This document shows positions 32,871 through 39,159 of a stretch of 64,000 bases of DNA, piece by piece. A program made the position numbers and the translations under genes. The notes beneath the pieces are model-generated. The model searched no databases. It was not told the origin of the DNA and saw only the letters and a program-made list of their open reading frames with translations. Location of the stretch: contig NZ_LMIA01000010.1 of NCBI RefSeq assembly GCF_001428565.1, positions 616,800 through 680,799 on the forward strand, given 5' to 3'. How positions within the stretch are numbered: position 1 is the first letter of the stretch; every line of letters starts with the position of its first letter. This DNA is from Nocardioides sp. Root190 (GTDB lineage: Bacteria > Actinomycetota > Actinomycetes > Propionibacteriales > Nocardioidaceae).

Positions 32871-34007
32871 TCAGGAGTAGCCCAGCAGCTTGGCGGTGAG
32901 GTCGGTGAGGACCTCGGTCGCGCCGCCGCCGATGGGCAGGAGTCGGGTGTCGCGGTAGTGCCGCTCGACCTCGGTGCCGTGCATGTAGCCGTAGCCGCCG
33001 TGCAGCTGGACGGCCATGTCGGCGACCGCGACGGCCGTCTCGACTGCGGTCTGCTTGGCCATGCAGGCCTCGGCGATCACGCTCTCGCCGGCGACGTGCC
33101 GAGCGGCGACGTCGAGCGTGTAGGTCCGCGCGACCTCGGCCTGGCGGCGCATCTCCACCAGCTTGGCGCGCACGACCTGGTTCTTGATCACCGGCTTGCC
33201 GAAGGTCTCCCGCTCGCGGCAGTACTGCGCCGCGAGGTCGACGCAGCGCAGTGCGTGGCCGTAGCCCATGAGGGCGAGGAAGATCCGCTCGACGACGAAC
33301 TGCTCGGCGATGTAGTAGAACGCATGGTTCTCCTCGCCGACGAGGTTCGCCACGGGCACCCGGACGTCCTCGTAGGACAGCTCGGCGGTGTCCGAGCAGT
33401 GCCAGCCCATCTTCTTCAGCGAGCGGTTGACCGTGAAGCCGGGTGTGCCCTTGTCGACCACGATCAACGAGAGCCCGCCGTGGCCGGGACCACCCGTGCG
33501 GGCGGCGGTCACGACGAAGTCACCGCGCACCGCGGACGTGATGTAGGTCTTGGCGCCGTTGATGACGAAGTGGTCGCCGTCGCGGACCGCGCGCGTGGTG
33601 AGGCCGGCGACGTCCGAGCCGCCGTCGGGCTCGGTGATGGCCAGCGACCCGATCCGCTCGCCGCGCAGCGTCGGTCGGACGTAGCGCTCGACCAGCTCGG
33701 GCGAGCCGTGGGCGATCATGTGCGGCACGGAGATGCCGTGGGTGTAGAGCGAGGCCATCAGGCCACCGGAGACACCGGCCTCCATCAGGCCCTCCTGCAG
33801 CGCGCAGGCGTCGAGCAGGTCGCCGCCGTCACCGCCGAAGTCCTCGCCGTAGCCGACGCTGAGCATGCCGGCCTTCGCGGCCGCCTCGGTGAGGCTGCGC
33901 GGCAGCTCGCCGGCGTCCTCCCACTCCTGCAGGCCGGGGATGATGTCGCGGCGCGCGAACTGCGCAGCCGACTCCTTGAGCGCGGCGCGCTCCTCGTTCC
34001 AACGCAT
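32871..34007 (-). CDS. Acyl-CoA dehydrogenase (second in the operon)
   Basis: Protein of 378 aa, ATG 34007 overlapping the AtuA-like stop by one base. It shows SLAITEPDGGSDVAGLTTRAV, DHFVINGAKTYITSAVRGDF, a probable catalytic-base region near GYGHALRCVDLAAQYC, and the C-terminal QLHGGYGYMHGTEVERHYRD. It differs clearly in sequence from the other dehydrogenase at 27544, so the two are not recent duplicates. Likely an early desaturation step before carboxylation. Confidence 0.9.
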   Translation of the reverse strand: MRWNEERAALKESAAQFARRDIIPGLQEWEDAGELPRSLTEAAAKAGMLSVGYGEDFGGDGGDLLDACALQEGLMEAGVSGGLMASLYTHGISVPHMIAHGSPELVERYVRPTLRGERIGSLAITEPDGGSDVAGLTTRAVRDGDHFVINGAKTYITSAVRGDFVVTAARTGGPGHGGLSLIVVDKGTPGFTVNRSLKKMGWHCSDTAELSYEDVRVPVANLVGEENHAFYYIAEQFVVERIFLALMGYGHALRCVDLAAQYCRERETFGKPVIKNQVVRAKLVEMRRQAEVARTYTLDVAARHVAGESVIAEACMAKQTAVETAVAVADMAVQLHGGYGYMHGTEVERHYRDTRLLPIGGGATEVLTDLTAKLLGYS

Positions 34008-35761
34008 CAGAGCAGGTCCTCCTGGATGTGGACGATGCGGCTGCGGACCCACTCGCCCAGGCCCTTGGCCTGTGGGTCGAACCGGGTGGACGCGGCGACG
34101 CCGTCGCCGAGCAGGCCGTGGATGACGATGTTGACCGCGCCGAGGTTGGGCAGGACGTAGACGTCGACGTCCAGGTCCTTCGCCTCGGGGATCAGCTCGC
34201 GCACCTTGCGGGCCTTGATCATCTTCGCGAGCCACTGCACGCGGGCCTCGTACTTGGGTGATCCGTCGTTCTTCACCCACAGCCCGAGGTTGGCGTTGCC
34301 GCCCTTGTCGCCGGAGCGGGCGTGCACGAACGAGCCGAGCGGCATCCGTCGGGTGATCGTGTCCGACGGCGCGGGGTACGGCGAGGGCCGGCTCCCCAGC
34401 GCCGGGTCCAGCTCGCCGGCGTCGACGAAGTCGGTCGGGTCGGCGATCACCTCCCGGGTCCCGTCGTGGTGGACCACCGTGTGCTCGACGGCGTTGCGGT
34501 CGACGTACTCGGGCCGGTAGATGCCGAACGGGGACGGCTTCTGCGGCGGGGTGGTCATCGTGAAGCCGGGGTACGACGCCAGGGCGAGCTCCACGCAGGG
34601 CCCGGTGAACGGCTTGCCGAGCGGACCGGCCTCGGGGTCCTTGGCGATGCAGCGCAGCAGGATCGAGGCGCCCTCCTCGGTGTCGGCGTCACCGACCCGG
34701 GAAGGGGTCTGCGTCCAGGTGACGTCAGCCGCTGTGAACTGCCCGTCGAGCTGCGAGCGCAGCCATTCGGCCTTCGCGTCGATGTCGAGGCCGGTGAGGA
34801 CGAACTCGACCTGGTTGCGGTGGCCGCCGAGGGTGTTGACGGCGACCTTCAGCTGCTCGGCGGGCGCCGCGCCGGTGACGCCCGAGATCTCCACCCGGTC
34901 GGGGCCGAGCTGGCGCAGCCGGATCGAGTCGAGCCGGGTGGTGACGTCGGGGTTGAGGTAGCGCGTGCTCTGGATCTCGTAGAGCAGCTGGGCGGTGACG
35001 GTGTCGACGGTGACCGCCCCGCCGGTGCTGTCGTGCTTGGTGATGACGCTGCTGCCGTCGGCGGCGACCTCGGCGATCGGGAAGCCGAGCGAGGTCGTCA
35101 TCGGCGCACCCGCCTTGAAGAGGTCGACGAAGCCGGAGAAGTTGCCGCCCGTGGCCTGGGTGCCGCACTCGATCACGTGGCCGGCGACCACCGCGCCGGC
35201 GAGGGCGTCGAGGTCGGTCGGCGTCCAGCCGTGGTGGGCGATGGCGGGACCGACGACGACGGAGGCATCGGTGACCCGGCCCGTGACGACGACATCGGCG
35301 CCCCGGGTGAGGGCCGAGGCGATGCCGAAGGCTCCGAGGTAGGCGTTGGCCGTCAGCGCACCCTCGAACAGGCCGGCAGGTCGCAGGTCGTCGCCCTCGA
35401 CGTGGGCGACCTTGACGTCCAGCCCCAGCCCGGTCGCGACCTCACGGACCTTGGCGGCGAGCCCGGCGGGGTTGAGACCGCCGGCGTTGCTGACGATCTT
35501 CACGCCCTTCTCCAGCGCCAGGCCGAGGGTGTCCTCGAGCTGGCGGACGAAGGTGCGGGCGTAGCCGAGGTCGGCGTCGCGCAGCGTGTCCATGCCGAGG
35601 ATCAGCATGGTCAGCTCGGCGAGGTAGTCGCCGGTGACCACGTCGACGCCGCTGCCGTTGCTGGCGCCCTCGAGCTGCTCGCGCAGCGCGGACATCCGGT
35701 CGCCGTAGAAGCCGGAGCAGTTCGCGATCCGCAGTGCACCGCTGGCCGAGGAGCCCGTCAT
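34007..35761 (-). CDS. AtuA-like DUF1446 protein (acyclic terpene utilisation family)
   Basis: Protein of 584 aa from ATG 35761. It spans the AtuA core (~1-450: RIANCSGFYGDRMSALREQL, GDYLAELTMLILGMD, VSNAGGLNPAGLA, VVTGRVTDASVVVGPAIAHHGW) plus the C-terminal AtuA-like domain (~480-584: FVHARSGDKGGNANLGLWVKN). The family takes its name from the Pseudomonas acyclic terpene utilisation operon, where the role of AtuA itself is unresolved. In this operon it sits between the dehydrogenase and TIGR03084 genes with overlaps on both sides. Confidence 0.88.
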   Translation of the reverse strand: MTGSSASGALRIANCSGFYGDRMSALREQLEGASNGSGVDVVTGDYLAELTMLILGMDTLRDADLGYARTFVRQLEDTLGLALEKGVKIVSNAGGLNPAGLAAKVREVATGLGLDVKVAHVEGDDLRPAGLFEGALTANAYLGAFGIASALTRGADVVVTGRVTDASVVVGPAIAHHGWTPTDLDALAGAVVAGHVIECGTQATGGNFSGFVDLFKAGAPMTTSLGFPIAEVAADGSSVITKHDSTGGAVTVDTVTAQLLYEIQSTRYLNPDVTTRLDSIRLRQLGPDRVEISGVTGAAPAEQLKVAVNTLGGHRNQVEFVLTGLDIDAKAEWLRSQLDGQFTAADVTWTQTPSRVGDADTEEGASILLRCIAKDPEAGPLGKPFTGPCVELALASYPGFTMTTPPQKPSPFGIYRPEYVDRNAVEHTVVHHDGTREVIADPTDFVDAGELDPALGSRPSPYPAPSDTITRRMPLGSFVHARSGDKGGNANLGLWVKNDGSPKYEARVQWLAKMIKARKVRELIPEAKDLDVDVYVLPNLGAVNIVIHGLLGDGVAASTRFDPQAKGLGEWVRSRIVHIQEDLL

Positions 35762-36588
35762 GCGACCCCTCCCGTCGACTCGCGACCGCCACCGGCAGGT
35801 CCCGCGAACGCCTGCGCGATGCGCAACCAGCGCTCGGCCTCCTCGCCGTGGGCGACCAGGGTGGTGTCGTCGCGGTGGATGCGCTGCGTGACCAGCTGGC
35901 AGAACTCGACAGCGGGCCCGGTGACCCGCTGCGTCGCGTCCTCGGGACCCCAGGTCCACGTGTCGCCGCTCGGCGCGACGAGCTCGACCCGGGGCTGGTC
36001 CACAGGGACGTCGAGGCCGTTGTTGACGAACGAGAACCCGCGCGTGCGGACCCCGATGTGGGCGACGTGCCGGATCCGGTCGGTGACCGGCGGCGGCTCG
36101 GAGATCAGGCTGAGCCGGATCAGGCCGTCGTACACGTCGAGCGAGTGCGCCCAGGTCTCCATGAAGCGCGCCGTGGCCATCGAGGTGGGCGACATCGGCG
36201 GACCGAACCACGGCAGCTTGGCGCCCTCGGGGACGGTCCGCAGCGCCGCCAGCAGGGCCGGGCGCGCGTCGTCCCAGCGCGCCATGATCTCCGCGCCCGG
36301 GAGCGCGCCCAGCTCGAGCGCGTGCTGGTCGACGAACCCGGTGGGGTCCTCCAGGGCCTGCAGCACGACGGCGTCCCAGGCGTGCTTGCCCTCGTCGCCG
36401 TCCAGCGAGCCGGCGGCCAGGACGGCGACCTGGTCGGTCCACAACAGGTGGGCGATCGTGGTCGCGACGTCCCATCCCTCGGCCGGGGTGGGACTGCGCC
36501 AGCCCGCCTCGTCGAGTCCCGCGACCACACCGCGGAGTTGGTCGCCCTCCGCTGCGAGGTCGGCGATCACGCCATCGAGCACACTCAT
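35758..36588 (-). CDS. TIGR03084 family (DinB/maleylpyruvate-isomerase-like) protein
   Basis: Protein of 276 aa, ATG 36588, overlapping TetR and AtuA-like genes by 1 and 4 bp. The N-terminal four-helix DinB-like domain shows GVVAGLDEAGWRSPTPAEGW, TIAHLLWTDQVAV and ETWAHSLDVYDG, whose His residues form the usual metal-binding triad of mycothiol-dependent isomerases and transferases. A mycothiol-linked step on the pathway intermediate is possible. Substrate unknown. Confidence 0.85.
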   Translation of the reverse strand: MSVLDGVIADLAAEGDQLRGVVAGLDEAGWRSPTPAEGWDVATTIAHLLWTDQVAVLAAGSLDGDEGKHAWDAVVLQALEDPTGFVDQHALELGALPGAEIMARWDDARPALLAALRTVPEGAKLPWFGPPMSPTSMATARFMETWAHSLDVYDGLIRLSLISEPPPVTDRIRHVAHIGVRTRGFSFVNNGLDVPVDQPRVELVAPSGDTWTWGPEDATQRVTGPAVEFCQLVTQRIHRDDTTLVAHGEEAERWLRIAQAFAGPAGGGRESTGGVA

Positions 36589-37214
36589 CAGGACTCCTTC
36601 GTGGTGGTGGTCGAGCCCAGCGCGGCGTCGAGGGTCCGCGCCCATTCCTTGAGGATCCGGCGGCGACGTCGGGCGTCGTCGCCGAGCGTGTTGGCCAGGC
36701 CGAGGCCCCGGACGAGGTCGAGCGTGGCCTGGACGAGCTCGCGGACGCCGGCGACCGACTCGTCGGCGCCGAGCAGCTCGACGGTCAACCGGTGCGTCTC
36801 GCGACCGACCCGCTGCTCGAGTGGCGCGACCGCCTCCTGCAGTGCGGCGTCGGAGCGGGCCGCGACCCACAGCTCGAGCGCGGCGGTGAACACCGGCGAG
36901 CCGAAGTGGTCACCGAGCATCTGGACGACGGCCTCGGTACGGGCCGGACCCTTCGGCAGACGGCTCGCCGCGGCCTCGAGCTCTGAGCCGCGGATCTCCG
37001 TCAGGTGGGCCACGGCCGCGACGACGAGGTCGTTCTTTGTCGGGAAGTGGTGCAGCTGGGCTCCACGGCTGACGCCGGCGCGCTCGGAGACCAACGTGGT
37101 CGTCGTCCCCCCGAAGCCCCGCTCGACGAGCAGCTCGACCGTGGCCTCCATCAGCCGCGCCCGCATGACCCGGGTGCGCTCCTCCTGGGGAACGCGGGCA
37201 GCGGACGTCGTCAC
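36588..37214 (-). CDS. TetR family regulator heading the acyl-CoA operon
   Basis: Protein of 208 aa from GTG 37214 (internal ATG 37166 possible but would clip the first HTH helix). HTH at ~18-62: MRARLMEATVELLVERGFGG, TLVSERAGVSRGAQLHHFPTKNDLV. Its stop TGA overlaps the ATG of the TIGR03084 gene, so the regulator is the first cistron of the eight-gene operon. The perfect operator upstream (37237-37264) predicts autoregulation, relieved by an acyl-CoA or related ligand. Confidence 0.87.
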   Translation of the reverse strand: MTTSAARVPQEERTRVMRARLMEATVELLVERGFGGTTTTLVSERAGVSRGAQLHHFPTKNDLVVAAVAHLTEIRGSELEAAASRLPKGPARTEAVVQMLGDHFGSPVFTAALELWVAARSDAALQEAVAPLEQRVGRETHRLTVELLGADESVAGVRELVQATLDLVRGLGLANTLGDDARRRRRILKEWARTLDAALGSTTTTKES

Positions 37215-37236
37215 GGGGCCAGCATGGCCCGCCTCG

Positions 37237-37264
37237 AACAAACAGTCAAGCATGACTGTTTGTT
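37237..37264. promoter_or_regulatory. Perfect 12-bp-arm TetR operator
   Basis: AACAAACAGTCA (37237-37248), spacer AGCA, TGACTGTTTGTT (37253-37264). On the minus strand TTGACT at 37250-37245 is a good -35 box inside the palindrome, so binding would block transcription of the TetR operon. On the plus strand TACGAT at 37284-37289 is a possible -10 for the DUF6412-like gene, with its -35 region overlapping the right arm. The palindrome is markedly AT-rich relative to its surroundings. Confidence 0.85.
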
Positions 37265-37295
37265 TGTGTGCTCGAGGCGGCGCTACGATCAGCCC

Positions 37296-37598
37296 ATGAC
37301 CGGGACCGACCACCGTCACTCGGCGCGGATCTCCGTGCTCGTGACCGGCGTCCTGGTCGCCCTGGTGGCCGCGCTCCCGACCTCGGTGCTGGCGTTCAGC
37401 TCCGATGCGCCCCTCACCGCCGGCATCGCGATGCTGGCCGTGGCCGCCGCCGCGCTGGTCCGTACGACGACCGGCGGCTTGCTCGTCCTCCGGTCGGTGA
37501 CCCGGCCCGACGCCCGCCAGCCGGCGCCCTGCCTGTCCGCCCGCGTCGCGGATCCCGTCCGGCACCCTGCGCGCCCGCGCGCTCCTGGGACGGTCTGA
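37296..37598 (+). CDS. Small membrane protein, DUF6412-like
   Basis: Protein of 100 aa from ATG 37296. Two hydrophobic segments (ISVLVTGVLVALVAALPTSVLAF and AGIAMLAVAAAALV) are followed by a basic, Pro-rich tail. The gene pair DUF6412-YidC is one I recall from other actinobacteria, and yidC follows here after 60 bp, which supports the call. Function unknown; perhaps a partner or client of the insertase. It is divergent from the TetR operon and may share its operator. Confidence 0.7.
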   Translation: MTGTDHRHSARISVLVTGVLVALVAALPTSVLAFSSDAPLTAGIAMLAVAAAALVRTTTGGLLVLRSVTRPDARQPAPCLSARVADPVRHPARPRAPGTV

Positions 37599-37658
37599 CG
37601 CCCGCCATCCGGCGAGCGCCACGACCACCTTCGTCCCTTCGTCCCCAGGAGTTCCCGC

Positions 37659-38450
37659 ATGTCCCTTCTCGACCCGCTGTCCCATGCCCTGGCGGCCGTC
37701 GTCGCCACCGCCCACAGCACCGTCACCGCCGTCGGCGCCGACCCGGACGGCGGCGCCACCTGGCTGCTGAGCATCGCCGCCGTGGTCGTCCTGGTCCGCC
37801 TCGCCCTGCTGCCCCTGGTGGTGCGGGGCGTGCGCCAGGCCCATGCCGGTGCCCGCGCACGGCCCCACCTGAAACGCCTCGCCGCGAAGTACCCGGACCG
37901 ACGCGACCCCGAGACGATGCGCGCCTACCTCGCGGAGCGGCGCCAGCTCGGTGCCGAGCACGGCGTCTCGCGACTCGGCTGCCTGCCGACCCTGGCGCAG
38001 GTCCCGATCTGGATGGCGCTCTACCACCTGCTCGCGCACGTGAGCGCTGGCACGGCCGTCGGCGCGCTCACCCCGACGCTGGTCGCATCCTTCGGCGCAG
38101 CGACGCTCGCGGGCGTGCCGTTGGCGGCCCACGGGTACGCCGGCGGCGGGCTCCACCTCGTCGTGGTCGCCGGCCTGGCCGGGACCGCCGCCCTGCTCGG
38201 CTACCTCACCCAGCGGTTCCTGATCCTGCCCACCACCGTCACCGACGACCTTCCCGAGGCGATGCTGAGCGCCCAACAGCTGGTGCCGCTGATCTCGGCC
38301 GGCGGCATGCTCGTCGCCGGCGGCGTCGTACCGGTCGCGCTGCTCGCCTACTGGGTCTGCAGCGCGGTGTGGACCTGCGGCCAGTCCGCCGTCATCCGTC
38401 GGTGGTTCCCGACGCCGGGGTCACCGGCGGCGCTGCGGCTCGAGCGCTGA
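37659..38450 (+). CDS. yidC: YidC/Oxa1 family membrane insertase (accessory copy)
   Basis: Protein of 263 aa from ATG 37659 with AGGAG upstream. The Oxa1 core is visible: LLSIAAVVVLVRLALLPLVV with the groove arginine, the cytosolic coiled loop ARARPHLKRLAAKYPDRRD, then GCLPTLAQVPIWMALYHLL and PLISAGGMLVAGGVVPVALL. There are about five spans and no large periplasmic domain, as in Gram-positives. It is not next to rnpA/rpmH, so it is probably an accessory insertase rather than the housekeeping one. Confidence 0.87.
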   Translation: MSLLDPLSHALAAVVATAHSTVTAVGADPDGGATWLLSIAAVVVLVRLALLPLVVRGVRQAHAGARARPHLKRLAAKYPDRRDPETMRAYLAERRQLGAEHGVSRLGCLPTLAQVPIWMALYHLLAHVSAGTAVGALTPTLVASFGAATLAGVPLAAHGYAGGGLHLVVVAGLAGTAALLGYLTQRFLILPTTVTDDLPEAMLSAQQLVPLISAGGMLVAGGVVPVALLAYWVCSAVWTCGQSAVIRRWFPTPGSPAALRLER

Positions 38451-38470
38451 CGCCAGCTCCGTAGGCGAGG

Positions 38471-38501
38471 TTGGTCAGGTTGGTCTGGTCTGATTGGTCT
38501 G
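38471..38501. promoter_or_regulatory. Triple TTGGTC repeat upstream of the toxin-antitoxin pair
   Basis: TTGGTCAG at 38471-38478, TTGGTCTG at 38480-38487 and TTGGTCTG at 38494-38501, all in the same orientation within the 70-bp gap before the antitoxin. Phd/YefM antitoxins bind repeats in their own promoter, so these are candidate autoregulatory sites. The copies are 9 and 14 bp apart. Confidence 0.55.
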
Positions 38502-38520
38502 ACCGACGTAGACTCCCCCC

Positions 38521-38754
38521 ATGACCGTGACCGTCAACGTGCAGGACGCCAAGACCCGGCTCTCCGAGCTCCTCAAGAACGTCGAGGCCGGGGAGTCGGT
38601 GATCATCGCTCGTGCGGGGAAGCCGATCGCCGAGCTGCGGCCGCTGCACCAGGTCGACCTCGTGTTCGGCGGCTTCGAGGTGGAGGTCGACGACGCCTTC
38701 TTCGCGCCGCTTCCCGAGGAGGAGCTGGCTGCCTGGGAGGGTTCCGCGCGGTGA
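38521..38754 (+). CDS. Phd/YefM family antitoxin
   Basis: Protein of 77 aa, ATG 38521. The prevent-host-death fold is clear: VNVQDAKTRLSELLKNVEAGESVII, then ARAGKPIAELRPL. The acidic C-terminus (EVEVDDAFFAPLPEEELAAWE) is the part expected to wrap the toxin. It overlaps the PIN gene by 4 bp (GTGA). Repression of its own operon through the TTGGTC repeats is likely. Confidence 0.92.
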   Translation: MTVTVNVQDAKTRLSELLKNVEAGESVIIARAGKPIAELRPLHQVDLVFGGFEVEVDDAFFAPLPEEELAAWEGSAR

Positions 38755-39140
38755 ACCTCCTGCTCGACACCCACGTCCTGCTGTGGCTGGCTGCCGACAG
38801 CCCCCGCGTGGGACCGGAGACCCGCGCGATGCTGTCCGCCGCCGCGACCCGGCACGTCTCGGCTGCCTCCGCCCACGAGATCGCGCTCAAGACGCGACGT
38901 GGCACGCTGCCCGGCGGGGCCTCGGTCCTCGACGGCTGGCAGCGGCTCCTGCGCAACCTGCGCGTCACCGAGCTCCTTCTCACGGTCGACCACATGCGGC
39001 GCGCCGGCTCCATGGAGTGGACCCATCGCGATCCGTTCGACCGGATGCTCGTGGCGCAGGCCCAGCTCGAAGGGTTGACGTTGGTGACCGACGACTCCGT
39101 CGTCCGCGACTTCGAGGACGTCCGGACCCGCTGGACCTGA
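38751..39140 (+). CDS. PIN-domain ribonuclease toxin (VapC-like)
   Basis: Protein of 129 aa, GTG start 38751. PIN acidic residues: Asp 6 in NLLLDTHVLLWLA, Glu in SAHEIALK, and Asp residues in HRDPFDRMLVAQA and LVTDDSVVRDF. This is the subgroup usually paired with Phd-type antitoxins, an RNase that cuts specific tRNA or other RNA when free of its antitoxin. All catalytic positions appear intact, so the module is probably functional. Convergent with the FtsX permease gene, 19 bp apart. Confidence 0.92.
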   Translation: MNLLLDTHVLLWLAADSPRVGPETRAMLSAAATRHVSAASAHEIALKTRRGTLPGGASVLDGWQRLLRNLRVTELLLTVDHMRRAGSMEWTHRDPFDRMLVAQAQLEGLTLVTDDSVVRDFEDVRTRWT

Positions 39141-39159
39141 GCAGCCCCTACCGCGTGCC

